Source of the DNA: Methanosarcinaceae archaeon
Lineage (GTDB): Archaea; Halobacteriota; Methanosarcinia; Methanosarcinales; Methanosarcinaceae
Assembly: GCA_023544565.1 (NCBI GenBank)
Contig: JAMJFS010000011.1
Location: 1 to 53,107 of the forward strand
DNA length: 53,107 nt
Reading direction: 5' to 3'
In this document: positions 1 to 9,568 of the stretch, in pieces
How the letters are laid out: each line of letters opens with the position of its first letter
How positions within the stretch are numbered: the stretch's first letter is position 1
Notes under the pieces: generated by a model
What the model saw: only the letters and a program-made list of their open reading frames with translations
Databases searched by the model: none
What the model was told of the DNA's origin: nothing
Made by a program: the position numbers and the translations under genes

Positions 1-95
1 TTATGAAGGTCATATCTAATATATTTTACGACATTATACTGTTGACATGACACTACGTAGGAACTGCATATTTTGCGAATGATGACGGACAGTAA

Positions 96-130
96 CAATG
101 AAACACGCCGTCTGAAGGCGGAGTTGCTGC
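96..130 (+). repeat. Single copy of a dispersed GC-rich palindrome
   Basis: An imperfect palindrome with CGCC/GGCG arms sits in otherwise AT-rich DNA just downstream of the pheS stop codon. Its orientation matches the right-hand members of the palindrome pairs at 17541-17754, 24105-24320 and 41455-41670. If it is also half of a pair, its partner would lie left of the window edge. Nothing else recognisable is seen in 1-158. Confidence 0.5.
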
Positions 131-158
131 ATCTAAAAATGCGATCTCAATTTATAAT

Positions 159-1640
159 TTACAACTCACAAACTTCGCTCTTCCTCAACCAGTCAATATC
201 AGACTGATACAACTCACGCAGATCCCGCAGTCCAAGTTTGAGCATAGCCACACGGCTTACACCAAGTCCCCATGCAAGAACAGGGTGTTTGATACCAAGC
301 GGTTCTGTAACTTCTTTTCGGAACACGCCCGCACCACCAAGTTCCACCCAGCCCATACCTTCGACATAGACCTCAGGTTCGACACTTGGTTCAGTGTATG
401 GGAAATAACCAGGGCGGAACCGGACATCCTCAAATCCCATCCTGTGATAGAACTCTGCAAGGCATCCAAGCAGATTCGCAAATGACATATTCTCATCCAT
501 GACAACACCCTCAAGTTGCTCGAACTCAGGAGTATGTGTCGGATCAATAGTCTCACGGCGGTATGCCCTGTCAATACAGAATGCCTTAACAGGAGCCTGT
601 GGATTATCTGCAAGATACTTAATGGTAACCGCAGTTGTATGGGTTCGCAACACATTTTTGCCGGCTATTTCCTCACTCCATTTCCCACCCCATCCGGTCG
701 AATCGGTGTCACCACCATGCTCATGCATTGCACGCACATTGTCCGTGTACTCAGAAGGCAGTTCGGATGTGGATGAAAGATGGAAAGTATCCTGCATCTC
801 ACGTGCCGGATGATCCTGCGGCTGGAAAAGCGCATCAAAGTTCCAGAACGAACTCTGCACGATATCGCCTTTGATCTCAGTGAATCCCATCTCAAGGAAG
901 ATCTGGCGCATCTGGTCGATCAGGCGCTGGTATGGATGTGTCTTTGCACCATATACCGGCTTTGGTTTTGTGTTAATATTATATGGACGGAAATTCTTGT
1001 TCTTCCATTCCCCGCTCTTTAGCAATTCAGATGTGATCTGGGTAATCTCGTCCTCAATAACGATTCCCTCAGCAATAAATGCCTTTCCTGCATCTGTGAT
1101 AGAAATAAGCCTGTGTTTTTTCTCATGCTTTGACACAAGTTTTCGCTTAATAAGATCAGTTACGATCTTCTTGTCGGCACCAAGTTCATCAATGGTCTGT
1201 GCATGCTCCTTGAATAATTCAAGCACGATCTCATCATTACCCATGTCCGAATTACCGGTCGGAACAATCATGCCTTTGTCAATATTTGCCCAGCCTTTAC
1301 GGCGAAGCCATCCTGTTGCAATCCCAACCATATTGGGAGACAGGCGCTGTTTCAAGTCGTCAATAGAAGTCGGTTCTGATATTGCATCGATTATCTGGCG
1401 CTCAGGCAATCCATCCTTTGCACATTCGATGCCTTCTGCTGTCAGCAGATACGTTTCAATGAGTTCCTCATCAACCCGTGCAAGTCCCACCTCAGCCAAC
1501 AAATATGCTGATTGCATAGCTGTCTCTATCTTTAAAAGTGATTCCTTTGCAAGTTCCTGTGGAGTTGCAGATGATGAAAATTCATCCAGTGCCAACAATA
1601 CGTTTTTGTCATTGGTTGTGAGGTTGTACTGTGCGCCCAT
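159..1640 (-). CDS. pheS: Phenylalanyl-tRNA synthetase alpha subunit
   Basis: Catalytic alpha subunit of the class II synthetase that charges tRNA-Phe, 493 aa, the usual archaeal length. The first ~200 residues are winged-helix-like modules (archaeal/eukaryotic PheS type). The class II core follows: the stretch [15 protein letters not shown] lies near residue 275, motif-2-like [20 protein letters not shown] near 355 and motif-3-like [12 protein letters not shown] near 455. The ATG at 1640 is kept because the protein begins directly with the expected N-terminal helix ([12 protein letters not shown]). It lies 45 nt downstream of trpS on the same strand, so the two are probably co-transcribed. 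The beta subunit gene pheT is not in the window. Confidence 0.97.
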   Translation of the reverse strand: MGAQYNLTTNDKNVLLALDEFSSSATPQELAKESLLKIETAMQSAYLLAEVGLARVDEELIETYLLTAEGIECAKDGLPERQIIDAISEPTSIDDLKQRLSPNMVGIATGWLRRKGWANIDKGMIVPTGNSDMGNDEIVLELFKEHAQTIDELGADKKIVTDLIKRKLVSKHEKKHRLISITDAGKAFIAEGIVIEDEITQITSELLKSGEWKNKNFRPYNINTKPKPVYGAKTHPYQRLIDQMRQIFLEMGFTEIKGDIVQSSFWNFDALFQPQDHPAREMQDTFHLSSTSELPSEYTDNVRAMHEHGGDTDSTGWGGKWSEEIAGKNVLRTHTTAVTIKYLADNPQAPVKAFCIDRAYRRETIDPTHTPEFEQLEGVVMDENMSFANLLGCLAEFYHRMGFEDVRFRPGYFPYTEPSVEPEVYVEGMGWVELGGAGVFRKEVTEPLGIKHPVLAWGLGVSRVAMLKLGLRDLRELYQSDIDWLRKSEVCEL

Positions 1641-1685
1641 AATAATTACACCTGATCTAATTGTACATATAACTATAACTAATAC

Positions 1686-2984
1686 CTATAATCCATATTC
1701 ATCCAGTCTATCCCTTGCAAGTTCACGCAATTCCTGATGTTCGATCAGGAAATCAGACATAAGTTCAGCAGCAAGTGATTTACAACTGCCGCACATGCGA
1801 CTGCCACCAACACATTCAGAATGGAGTTCCATCAACTCCTTATCATCATCTATCAGATGGAACAAAAGCAGTTCATACACGGAACAATTCTCAGGTTCAC
1901 CGCCATGTTTTTTCTGCTCATCAAGTGTAACGCGACCGCCCGTTTTTGCACGCTTTACCTTCTTTGAGGCTTCTTTGGGATCATCTGTAAGAGCAATAAG
2001 ACTTTCAGGAATACTACTTGACATCTTGCCACCCTGAAGCCCTGACATGAACCTGTGATATGTTGCCGCAGTCGGCATGAAACCATATCCTCCAAAGTCC
2101 AGTTCCACCTGACGAACAACATCAATTACAGCAGGAATATCATCAGTTCCAAATATATCAACATGACCTTCGAATAGTTTGGCATTACCGTTTACCCGTT
2201 GTGCAACCTCAGCCAAAGCACCTTTTGGTGCAGCTTTGCCACGAACACTAATGTAATGATTACCTTTGTTGTCCTCTCGTCCTTCTATCTTGAACATGTT
2301 CATCTTGTGACCAAGTCCTCTCGTTAATCGTATGTGTGGGTCCTGGTCTGCACCCACCGGAATAACTGTGGGTTTTGGTCCCCCGAATTCCGACAATTGC
2401 GGTTGCAAGATATCTGCACTCTGGGTAAGTGCACTGATCATGTGGGAGATGTTAGTCTCACCGCCAAAACCATATATTGCGCTGAGTTCTGAAAAGTTCG
2501 CCTTGATACCAAGTTCGAATGCGAGATCCTTTACGCTGCTTGATTCGGACTGAAAATAGATAAGCCCCTCAGGTTCAAAACCAAGCGCTATCAAACTGAG
2601 AATGTATTCATTGATACCTAACTCACGGCATTTTTCCCATGACATACCACGAACCGAATGTGCTTCCCGATCGGCAATACCTACAAATGCATCGCCACCC
2701 ATCTGCTGATGCCAGATGATCTCTTCCATCACCATCTTGCCTCCAAGATGAACCTTTCCTGATGGCATGAATCCGCTCATAACTGAAAACGGCGTCTTGT
2801 TTTTCATCGCATCTGTGATAAGGTCATAACTCCTGTGACCGAATATCACATTTCGTCGCATGTACTTGTGGGGTTTGGCAATATCAGGGATTACCGTATT
2901 AAATGGCTGTATTCCAAATTCATCGAACAATTTGGAATAATCGTCAATATTTACTGCGCCCCATGGGTCAAGTTTCACATTCAT
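1686..2984 (-). CDS. trpS: Tryptophanyl-tRNA synthetase
   Basis: Class I synthetase charging tRNA-Trp, archaeal/eukaryotic subtype, 432 aa from the chosen start. The HIGH-equivalent is PSGKVHLGG near residue 75 and the KMSKS-equivalent is [11 protein letters not shown] near 325. The C-terminus carries several cysteines ([11 protein letters not shown]) in the tail. An upstream in-frame TTG at 2996 exists, but the ATG at 2984 has a GAGG ribosome binding site six bases upstream and gives the family-typical opening [10 protein letters not shown]. It leads into pheS with a short gap, forming an aminoacyl-tRNA synthetase pair. The divergent small gene at 3169 shares the upstream region. Confidence 0.96.
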   Translation of the reverse strand: MNVKLDPWGAVNIDDYSKLFDEFGIQPFNTVIPDIAKPHKYMRRNVIFGHRSYDLITDAMKNKTPFSVMSGFMPSGKVHLGGKMVMEEIIWHQQMGGDAFVGIADREAHSVRGMSWEKCRELGINEYILSLIALGFEPEGLIYFQSESSSVKDLAFELGIKANFSELSAIYGFGGETNISHMISALTQSADILQPQLSEFGGPKPTVIPVGADQDPHIRLTRGLGHKMNMFKIEGREDNKGNHYISVRGKAAPKGALAEVAQRVNGNAKLFEGHVDIFGTDDIPAVIDVVRQVELDFGGYGFMPTAATYHRFMSGLQGGKMSSSIPESLIALTDDPKEASKKVKRAKTGGRVTLDEQKKHGGEPENCSVYELLLFHLIDDDKELMELHSECVGGSRMCGSCKSLAAELMSDFLIEHQELRELARDRLDEYGL

Positions 2985-3168
2985 ACGGTTCCTCAATGAC
3001 TTTTACTTTATAATTACTTATATGCAATAGCAACTAAAATCAACCATAAAAATACGTAAATGTATGTAAATGTTCGCATGTGTCGCCGTTAAGATAACCT
3101 TGAAATATGAGTATAAACAATAGTTTATTGTCTACATACAATTCAATATTATATAGGAGGGCTTTATT

Positions 3169-3375
3169 GTGACGGATAGGAAGTACATCATTAAAACAAA
3201 ATGTCGAAAAGACGAGAATGGAGATATGAAATCGGATACATGGATTACCACCTCAAAATTACTTGAAGTGGAAGGACATACCCACTACATTGTATTCTAC
3301 CCTACCGAGGGTGACGCCGTAGGTAAAAAGCATTACGTACCACTTACCAATATCCATTCAGTTAGAGAAATGTAA
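3169..3375 (+). CDS. Small conserved-looking protein of unknown function
   Basis: A 68-aa protein starting with GTG, preceded at 3155-3160 by a textbook AGGAGG ribosome binding site and followed directly by a strong hairpin terminator. It is therefore an independent single-gene transcript rather than a chance ORF. The sequence is charged and hydrophilic with alternating beta-like segments (KYIIKTKCRK, THYIVFYPTEG, KKHYVPLTNIHSV) and no membrane segment. I do not recognise the family; the pattern suggests a small beta-barrel or SH3-like fold, which is a guess. An ACAATA/TATTGT inverted repeat at about 3117-3131, just upstream, could be an operator. Confidence 0.8.
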   Translation: MTDRKYIIKTKCRKDENGDMKSDTWITTSKLLEVEGHTHYIVFYPTEGDAVGKKHYVPLTNIHSVREM

Positions 3376-3378
3376 TTG

Positions 3379-3419
3379 ATCTTGCATATCAATGCAAGAT
3401 TTCTTTTCGTTTTTCTATC
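3379..3419 (+). terminator. Hairpin plus T-rich tail after the 68-aa gene
   Basis: Perfect 9-bp stem ATCTTGCAT/ATGCAAGAT at 3379-3387 and 3392-3400 with a 4-nt loop, followed by a run of T-rich sequence to 3419. The stem starts four bases after the stop codon of the small gene. It also faces the 3' end of the convergent radical SAM gene. Confidence 0.8.
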
Positions 3420-3425
3420 TTTCTA

Positions 3426-4628
3426 TTATTTCAACATCTTAAAATCATAAGGCACTTTCGCATCTTCCGGTATCCTGGACACCAATTCCAAAAAGTTCGG
3501 ATCATGCATCAAACAAACATGCCTCTCGCCCTTGAACTGCGGATATGAACGAATTTTACCCCATATACTCTTTAGCGACTCATTCTCAATATTACCATAC
3601 TCAAACGGCAAGTAAGGACACGGTTTTACAGAACCGTCAACACAAACATGCACCCATCGCTGCCCTGCCATACAACCCAGCATCTCGCCCTCAAAGAATG
3701 TATTGGAAAATATCCTTGGTCCGCCTTTTGTAGAATTTACCCTATGATACATATTAAGTATCGTCTTTCGATCAGTATCTGAGAGTATTGCATCCCCAAT
3801 CTTTTTCGGTACAGATTCCCACAAAGAGAACTCATGTACCCCCAATTCCGATGCCAATTCATACATTGCAGGCAGTTCACCAATCCTATCAGGCGCAACA
3901 TGCGTGGTCATCGTAACCAACAGACCGGCATCGAGACCGTGTTTGATCGCTGCAGTCGCTTTCTCATATGCACCATCAAGCCGCCGTACTGAATCATGTT
4001 TTTTAGGGTCGGTTGAATAGATACTAACCAGCAAACTGTGAAGTCCGGAATCTTTTAGCCGCTTTGCGACTTGTGGTGTGATCTCTGTCCCGGGTGTGAA
4101 GATATTCACAATTGCACGATCCTTGTCAACGTATTCTATAAGTTCAAATATCTCTTCCCGCAAGAGTGGATCGCCTTCAGTAAATGTAATGATAAATGCA
4201 CCCATGTCCAGTGCTTCATCGATCGCGCGTTTGATGGCATCAATATCCATATCCCCTTCACCACCGCTTACCACACAGTGTTCACAATTGCACTTGCACT
4301 CACGTGTGATCTCAAACGATGCAGTCTCGGGAACATACTTCCCAAGTGCGATCTGGACTTCTGCATAAAGAAGTCTTTTGAATGCCTTACTCGGAATAGG
4401 AGGAAGCCATGTTGATGCGATTACTCTTTCCCCATCAACCAGTGCCGGCTTCTCATACTTGAGACGAGTGTTTATCTTGTTCAGGAAGGGAGTGCACACA
4501 GCATGCAAATTACCTGATGCATTCAACTGTAGAATACCATCCGGATGTTTCGAGTTTATATTTATTGACAAGCCAGGTATCGTAAAAATGGTGATATCTG
4601 TATCATCGACTGAAGCATCGGTTTTCAC
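3426..4628 (-). CDS. Radical SAM protein with SPASM-like C-terminus
   Basis: A 400-aa radical SAM enzyme. The CX3CX2C cluster motif that binds the SAM-cleaving [4Fe-4S] centre is at about residues 111-118 (ECKCNCEHC, with an extra Cys inside). The usual GGEP motif is replaced by TEGDPLL near residue 150. A C-terminal cysteine set (GCMAGQRWVHVC, VKPCPYLPFEYGNI, RHVCLMHDP) resembles the auxiliary-cluster region of NirJ/AhbC/AhbD and PqqE-like SPASM proteins. The first ~85 residues form an extra N-terminal domain I do not recognise. The downstream KaiC-like gene follows no terminator and lies only 16 nt upstream in gene order (4645), so the two are probably one operon. Substrate unknown; tetrapyrrole or peptide modification are possibilities. 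Confidence 0.85.
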   Translation of the reverse strand: MKTDASVDDTDITIFTIPGLSININSKHPDGILQLNASGNLHAVCTPFLNKINTRLKYEKPALVDGERVIASTWLPPIPSKAFKRLLYAEVQIALGKYVPETASFEITRECKCNCEHCVVSGGEGDMDIDAIKRAIDEALDMGAFIITFTEGDPLLREEIFELIEYVDKDRAIVNIFTPGTEITPQVAKRLKDSGLHSLLVSIYSTDPKKHDSVRRLDGAYEKATAAIKHGLDAGLLVTMTTHVAPDRIGELPAMYELASELGVHEFSLWESVPKKIGDAILSDTDRKTILNMYHRVNSTKGGPRIFSNTFFEGEMLGCMAGQRWVHVCVDGSVKPCPYLPFEYGNIENESLKSIWGKIRSYPQFKGERHVCLMHDPNFLELVSRIPEDAKVPYDFKMLK

Positions 4629-4644
4629 GTAATATACCTCTTAA

Positions 4645-5412
4645 TTAAAAAAATGTTGATTCGAATACATCCGCCTCTTTACCGATGACAGTCTCGAACG
4701 GATACACAACTATACCCTCATCTGTGATTGCATATGGATGCATGATCTCATCGTGCTTTACACCACGCATTTTAATTATCTCGATAGCACGAACACGATT
4801 TCCACCAACTCTTGACACATGTAAACGAATAACACCTTCTGACAAATATTCCTCCACACTGAAATTCTCCAGATTGTTGTGGAGTTCGCTTGTTATCAAT
4901 GTTGTACAATCGAAATTCTCCAGATTCTTGATGAATTCCATTATCATGTGTCTGACAGTTGTTTCATCCGATGATATCTTAAGAGACGTAATGGAATCAA
5001 TGAAAAGACGCTTTGCACCAATTTCATTTACCTGTGCAAATATCTGATTCAGGAGATTCTCAATCGTTGCGGTTTCCACATCAGTAATCCCATCTGCCAG
5101 AACAGATTCTTTTATATACCGTCCATATGCAATTGGATTTGCACGGATTATCCGCAACTTATTCTCTTTTATTGGTCTTTCAAGGTCCCAGTTATGCCGC
5201 CACATGTTTCTGATAATACGTGCCGGTGACTCTTCCAATGTAACATATACCCCGGGATCACTGTAATTTTTGATCCCATCATACAAAAACTGTATCCCAA
5301 AAGTGGACTTCCCTGCACCCGGACCACCGGTTAGCAGAATAACATCATTCTCGATAAATCCGCCTTCTATAAGTTCATCAAGTCCGGGAATTGCAGTTGG
5401 TACGCGAGTCAC
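4645..5412 (-). CDS. KaiC-like RecA-superfamily ATPase, single domain
   Basis: 255 aa with one KaiC/RecA-type domain. Walker A GGPGAGKST is at about residues 29-37, the KaiC-type catalytic acidic pair is in YVTLEESPARI near 76, and a canonical Walker B RLFIDSITSL lies near 140. The motifs are intact, unlike the two KaiC-like proteins at 8865-10741, so ATP hydrolysis is expected. Single-domain archaeal KaiC-like proteins are widespread signalling or regulatory ATPases of mostly unknown targets. It is the first gene of a probable two-gene operon with the radical SAM gene. Confidence 0.88.
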   Translation of the reverse strand: MTRVPTAIPGLDELIEGGFIENDVILLTGGPGAGKSTFGIQFLYDGIKNYSDPGVYVTLEESPARIIRNMWRHNWDLERPIKENKLRIIRANPIAYGRYIKESVLADGITDVETATIENLLNQIFAQVNEIGAKRLFIDSITSLKISSDETTVRHMIMEFIKNLENFDCTTLITSELHNNLENFSVEEYLSEGVIRLHVSRVGGNRVRAIEIIKMRGVKHDEIMHPYAITDEGIVVYPFETVIGKEADVFESTFF

Positions 5413-5505
5413 GAAAACTCCTTATTTTATGCCCAATATCATAATCAAACCATTTAATATGTATACATTAAATTATTATGCATATAAAATATGTTTAATA
5501 TAATA

Positions 5506-5533
5506 AAAACATGAGGGTTTTGACCAGACCCTC
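5506..5533 (-). terminator. Terminator after aIF2 beta
   Basis: Stem GAGGGT/ACCCTC at 5513-5518 and 5528-5533 with a 9-nt loop. Read on the minus strand it is followed by an A/T stretch with a five-T run. It lies about 10 nt past the aIF2 beta stop codon and closes the L10e/aIF2 beta unit. Confidence 0.65.
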
Positions 5534-5541
5534 TTTAAAAA

Positions 5542-6153
5542 TTAGGATATTTTTTGGGCAAATGCAAGAGTACCGCTTATACGGTTTATCTTGATCGTTA
5601 CAACATCACCCTTTACGGCACCGGGTACAAATATTGTGAACTTTGCAAGTTTGGCTATTCCATCGCCTTTGGAACCAACCGCATCGATCCTGACCTCATA
5701 TTCCTGACCTTCTTCAACAGCATCACGAGGTGCTGAAGCAACAGCTCTTCTCTTCTTAACAGGCCTGTGTGCACCGCATGCAGAACATTTGAGTACCAGT
5801 ACTCTATTATCCTTAACGAGTTGAGTATCCGGGCGGGAACATTCGGAGCACATTACATACTCTTCCACATAAGACTCAATGTTTGATTTCATCAATTCTT
5901 TAGGGAATCTTCCCTGAAATATTGCACGTCCGCCTTCCAGTTTGCCGGCTGTACCCATTTCACGGGTAAGGAATTTCATAAGATGGTCTGCATCTCGGTT
6001 CAACACATCTACTATATTGCTGAAATTATCCAAAATTGTGGTCTTGCCCTCTATAAAAATTTTGGGCTCAGGTATTACGAAACGGGCATCCGTAGTTTCC
6101 ATATCCGGCAAATTTTTGATTGCACGGTCCAATAGTGCTTCGTAATCATCCAT
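5542..6153 (-). CDS. eif2b: Translation initiation factor aIF2 beta with C-terminal TRAM domain
   Basis: Beta subunit of the heterotrimeric factor that delivers initiator tRNA; 203 aa. Residues ~1-100 are the helical and alpha/beta core ([30 protein letters not shown]). A zinc ribbon with two CxxC pairs (CSEC, CSACG) occupies ~103-135. A TRAM domain, an RNA-binding OB-like module, occupies ~148-203 ([30 protein letters not shown]). The TRAM fusion is a variant found in some methanogen lineages; the standard protein ends near residue 140. It sits 41 nt downstream of L10e on the same strand. The gamma subunit is at 31107; alpha is not in the window. Confidence 0.95.
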   Translation of the reverse strand: MDDYEALLDRAIKNLPDMETTDARFVIPEPKIFIEGKTTILDNFSNIVDVLNRDADHLMKFLTREMGTAGKLEGGRAIFQGRFPKELMKSNIESYVEEYVMCSECSRPDTQLVKDNRVLVLKCSACGAHRPVKKRRAVASAPRDAVEEGQEYEVRIDAVGSKGDGIAKLAKFTIFVPGAVKGDVVTIKINRISGTLAFAQKIS

Positions 6154-6194
6154 TGTTCACAGCCTCCGATAACTCATTAATTAAAGATTATTAC

Positions 6195-6713
6195 TTAAAG
6201 GACCAGTTCTTGGCCCTTATCAACAACAATTCGAACAGGTGTTGGTAATTTCTGTCCTGCTCTCCACATTGAATTTTTTGCTGCTTCAAAATGTTCCTTG
6301 TTAACAGAGACCGTAAATATCTTCTGGCCAACACTAACTCGTGCTGCAGTTGATACATTCTTACCGTATGCTCCTCGCATACCACTTGATACACGGTCAG
6401 CACCCGCGCCAGTTGCCTGTTTGTTCTCTCTCAATACTTCGTGAGGATATACACGCAACTTTAGATGGAAACCTGCACGACCTGCTGCAGTTGTCAGTGC
6501 CCTGTTTGCAGTAATACGTGCAGCTTCGAGTGCTGTGTGACGTATCTGGCATCTTTCATCTACAACTAAAGTTACCTTGATTGGGAAATCTGCTGTCTTG
6601 TTACCCATATCGTAGTGAATGACCTGACTGCCGGGCACACCGCCCATGTATTTTCGTCTTGTGAATGAGCGCTGTTTTACGTTTCTGTACATACTTGCTG
6701 GTTTTCGTACCAT
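6195..6713 (-). CDS. rpl10e: 50S ribosomal protein L10e (L16 family)
   Basis: 172-aa large-subunit protein of the L10e/uL16 family. It begins with the diagnostic [20 protein letters not shown] and has the family core [19 protein letters not shown] and [18 protein letters not shown] near residues 108-140. Length is typical for archaea. A clear AAGGAGG ribosome binding site lies about 10 bases before the ATG. The 166 nt between this gene and the DUF1786 gene upstream are AT-rich and contain only its probable promoter. Confidence 0.97.
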   Translation of the reverse strand: MVRKPASMYRNVKQRSFTRRKYMGGVPGSQVIHYDMGNKTADFPIKVTLVVDERCQIRHTALEAARITANRALTTAAGRAGFHLKLRVYPHEVLRENKQATGAGADRVSSGMRGAYGKNVSTAARVSVGQKIFTVSVNKEHFEAAKNSMWRAGQKLPTPVRIVVDKGQELVL

Positions 6714-6879
6714 GAAATTAAGCCTCCTTGAATTAGTAGTGGAATTTAATAGAAAAAACCGACATCAATCGTTGCCATCTGATGCATTTGATCTAATAAA
6801 TGATGTATTATTTAAATTTTTAAAGTTAGATTGTTCAATATATACTCGACTAAAATATATATCAAACACAGTTTTACCC

Positions 6880-8097
6880 CTAATTACCTATGGGTTTATA
6901 AGTCTTATCAGTAAAACTCTCATCGTTTTTCAAAAATGCAGACAACAGTCCAAAACATCCGGAAAGCATCATATTTCCAAACGGTGCCGCAAAATGCAAC
7001 TTTGCCCATAATTCCGTGTTTTTAAGGGACTCCGCACCGTTTTGCAAAACATCACGTTTTGGCCCGGTCACCATCACAGACCGTATCGCATCAAAATCTA
7101 ACGTATCACCGATGTAACATCCATGCCCGCCATCATTGAACACCTCATCAAATGTAAGTGTACCATCCGCAAGTCTGATTATATGATCCTGCAATTTTTC
7201 AAAGCCCATACTTGAAGTGTGATGCTCAAATAATGCCCTTACCCGACCATCAATAACAAGCGCACCAAGTGTGTGACCATTCCCTACATTCACAACAATT
7301 GACGGTTGCTCTGCTGCGGCGTCCAGAAGCGCACCAAATATCGCAGCCGGCCCGGTGTCCATGAACATCACACTTTCCTTATCCGCACCCCCATTACCAT
7401 TACCATTACCAAAACCACTCCCAACAAAATAACCACCATCAAGTGTATCAAATGCAGACTTAATTCGAGTCAGGTACGGAGGGATGTCACCACCATGATA
7501 CGTAAAAAGGTCAAGATCCCCTCCTTTTTTAATCTGCTCTTCAAAATGCCTGAACCTTCCTATCCGATTACTCTCATCCGGGGAATCGCCATGATCCTGA
7601 AGCGCAACAGCAAATCTGATCTGTTCATCGGCATCCAAATCTAAATGTAAGTCTAAATGTAAGTCTAAACCTGAACCTACATTCACCCCAAACTGTGAAA
7701 GTGCACCAAATATAGCAGATGTATCAATATCCTGTAACTCGATTTTTAAAACATCATCCGGCAAGGAACTCATATCCTGCTCATCAATAAGCATAACACC
7801 CATTGAACGCACCATCTCAAGATTGTCATTGATCGTAAGTGCAGCATTTTTTGTAGAGTATACCAAAAAACCTTTGCCAATGTGTTCTTTTATCGCGCGG
7901 ACACATGGCCCACCCCCCATGATACCACCAGTTAACACAATATCCCTGCCCTCATCAGTTGCACTGCGGATCCTGTCTGCAATTATAACAGTAGGTGAAG
8001 GCATCACCATGATCAAGCTGTTCTCTACCTCTTTTTTTGTATCATACAGCAGAATATCCTGCGTTCCGGTCCCAATATCTATTGCCAGTACTCTCAT
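6880..8097 (-). CDS. DUF1786 family protein, actin/hexokinase-like fold suspected
   Basis: 405 aa. Glycine-rich phosphate-binding-like motifs recur through the protein: IDIGTGTQDILLYD at the N-terminus, TGGIMGGGP near 65, MFMDTGPAAIFGAL near 245 and VNVGNGHTLGALVIDGR near 270. This spacing suggests an ASKHA-type nucleotide-binding fold. The family has been labelled as a possible pyruvate-formate-lyase activating enzyme, but no CX3CX2C motif is present, so that label looks wrong. The ATG at 8097 is chosen over upstream in-frame starts at 8118 and 8196 because a TATA element at about 8131-8138 would put the message start just before 8097. Two low-complexity repeats, LDLHLDLHLDLD and GNGNGNGG, are encoded by 12-nt and 6-nt direct repeats. 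Function unknown. Confidence 0.8.
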   Translation of the reverse strand: MRVLAIDIGTGTQDILLYDTKKEVENSLIMVMPSPTVIIADRIRSATDEGRDIVLTGGIMGGGPCVRAIKEHIGKGFLVYSTKNAALTINDNLEMVRSMGVMLIDEQDMSSLPDDVLKIELQDIDTSAIFGALSQFGVNVGSGLDLHLDLHLDLDADEQIRFAVALQDHGDSPDESNRIGRFRHFEEQIKKGGDLDLFTYHGGDIPPYLTRIKSAFDTLDGGYFVGSGFGNGNGNGGADKESVMFMDTGPAAIFGALLDAAAEQPSIVVNVGNGHTLGALVIDGRVRALFEHHTSSMGFEKLQDHIIRLADGTLTFDEVFNDGGHGCYIGDTLDFDAIRSVMVTGPKRDVLQNGAESLKNTELWAKLHFAAPFGNMMLSGCFGLLSAFLKNDESFTDKTYKPIGN

Positions 8098-8130
8098 AGT
8101 CAAAATCGTATGATTCATATACCGACTGAT

Positions 8131-8140
8131 GTATAAATAC
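8131..8140. promoter_or_regulatory. TATA element between divergent DUF1786 and moaB genes
   Basis: The sequence GTATAAATAC reads as a TATA-like box on both strands. On the minus strand it is 35-40 nt upstream of the DUF1786 ATG, fitting a short leader. On the plus strand it is too close to the moaB ATG at 8146 to drive it from this start, so moaB may use another promoter or a later start such as the GTG at 8218. Confidence 0.4.
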
Positions 8141-8145
8141 TTCGT

Positions 8146-8706
8146 ATGAATACATCCACCAATAATAGCACTCATCAACATAAGAAAAATACACACGGAC
8201 CATACAATTTTTTTCTTGTGACGATATCAACATCAAGAGCAGAAAAATGTGGCAAGATAAATAAAACTGTTGCAAACCCTGAAGATGCAGATGATATGTC
8301 AGGACAGGTCATGAGAGACATTATCACACAAAATGGACACCGTGTCGTGAAATATTTACTAATAAGCGATGAATTGAATGAAATACAGAATGTTATAAGA
8401 TCTGCAACTAAAACTGACACAGACATAATAATCACAAGCGGTGGCACTGGACTTGCATCAAGAGATATCACCATTGAATCCATTACACCAATGCTTGACA
8501 AGGAAATGCCAGGTTTTGGGGAACTTTTCAGGTACAAGAGCATCCAGCAGATCGGCACATCAGTGATATTGACACGGGCAATTGCAGGGGTAATAAAGAA
8601 CAAGGCAATATTCTGCCTCCCGGGTTCCCCCAATGCTGTAAGGCTGGCACTTGAGGAGATAATTATTCCAGAAGCCGGACATATCATTAAGCACACAAAA
8701 GAGTGA
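8146..8706 (+). CDS. moaB: Molybdenum cofactor biosynthesis protein MoaB/MogA family
   Basis: 186 aa, matching molybdopterin adenylyltransferase-type proteins, which activate molybdopterin before metal insertion. The ligand-binding motifs are clear: SGGTGLASRDITIESITP near residue 104 and FCLPGSPNAVRLALEEII near 162. About 25 hydrophilic residues precede the first beta strand (FFLVTISTSRAEK), as in other archaeal MoaB proteins, so the ATG at 8146 is plausible. A GTG at codon 25 is an alternative. It is divergent to the DUF1786 gene. No other molybdenum or tungsten cofactor gene is in the window. Confidence 0.9.
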   Translation: MNTSTNNSTHQHKKNTHGPYNFFLVTISTSRAEKCGKINKTVANPEDADDMSGQVMRDIITQNGHRVVKYLLISDELNEIQNVIRSATKTDTDIIITSGGTGLASRDITIESITPMLDKEMPGFGELFRYKSIQQIGTSVILTRAIAGVIKNKAIFCLPGSPNAVRLALEEIIIPEAGHIIKHTKE

Positions 8707-8864
8707 TCGAAATGTGCCATGCAGATGGTTTAATGTTGATATTGTTTTTATATAATAACGTATAATGTATTATATACTGAAATAAAATTAAATGATTTAT
8801 CCAATTAACAAATTCTGTTTAGATATTTAGATTACATTAATTCGCACACAAGAGGGATAATAAA

Positions 8865-9566
8865 ATGTCAGGATATTCACTGGGCATCAAGGAAATCGAT
8901 GACCAAATAGGTAAAATCAGAGGGGGAAGTAATATAATGATGATAGGGCCCCCTATGAGCGGTAAAGATGACATTATAAACACCATAATATATAATGGTG
9001 TAAAAGACAACAATGCAGCGATCGTTGTATCTACCCGTGAACCCGGCGAACGTGTTTTTAATTGGTTCAAAGAAAATAAACTGGACATCTCTAATGCAAA
9101 TATCGGAATTGTGGACTGTGTCACAAAAACACTTGGTATGGGTGCTGCTGACACTGAAAACATCAAACGTGCTTCAAGTCCTGTTGATCTCACTGGAATC
9201 GGTGTCAAGATCAGTCAGTTCTTTGAACAATTCCTGATGAAAAAGAACATATTGAATACAAGATTGTGCATCAATTCCCTTTCCACCATCTTGATGTATT
9301 CCAATATCCAGACAGTTTTCAGGTTCCTTCATGTTTTCACAGGACGTGTGAAAGCCGCAAATGCACTCGGAATATATGTTGTTGAGGATGGGATGCACGA
9401 TCCACAGACAATAGCCACTTTAAAACAACTTTTTGATGGAATGATCGAGATCAAAGAAAATGGAGATGGGTATGCAATGAGAGTTGTGGGATTTACTCCA
9501 AAACCAACACCATGGTTCAATTATGAAATGAATGGAATGAATTTGATCATGCAGGAGAGTGTTTGA
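8865..9566 (+). CDS. KaiC-like RecA-fold protein with degenerate nucleotide site
   Basis: 233 aa, one KaiC-like domain, first gene of the operon running to 11114. The Walker A region is GPPMSGKDD at ~28-36, where the usual Ser/Thr after Lys is Asp. The Walker B position reads RLCINSLSTIL near 126, with Asn in place of the usual Asp. The segment VVSTREPGERV near 55 matches the KaiC catalytic-Glu region. ATP binding or hydrolysis is therefore doubtful. GAGGG before the ATG is a good ribosome binding site, and a TATA-rich stretch lies at 8745-8790. The stop overlaps the ribosome-binding/start region of the next gene, indicating tight translational coupling. Confidence 0.85.
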   Translation: MSGYSLGIKEIDDQIGKIRGGSNIMMIGPPMSGKDDIINTIIYNGVKDNNAAIVVSTREPGERVFNWFKENKLDISNANIGIVDCVTKTLGMGAADTENIKRASSPVDLTGIGVKISQFFEQFLMKKNILNTRLCINSLSTILMYSNIQTVFRFLHVFTGRVKAANALGIYVVEDGMHDPQTIATLKQLFDGMIEIKENGDGYAMRVVGFTPKPTPWFNYEMNGMNLIMQESV

Positions 9567-9568
9567 CC

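Noticed and set aside
871-1737. 288-aa open frame antisense to pheS
   Set aside because: Serine/isoleucine-rich shadow of the pheS coding strand; the pheS frame has full family motifs.
6880-8097. DUF1786 as a pyruvate-formate-lyase activating enzyme
   Set aside because: No CX3CX2C radical SAM motif; the glycine-rich motifs fit an actin/hexokinase-like nucleotide-binding fold better.
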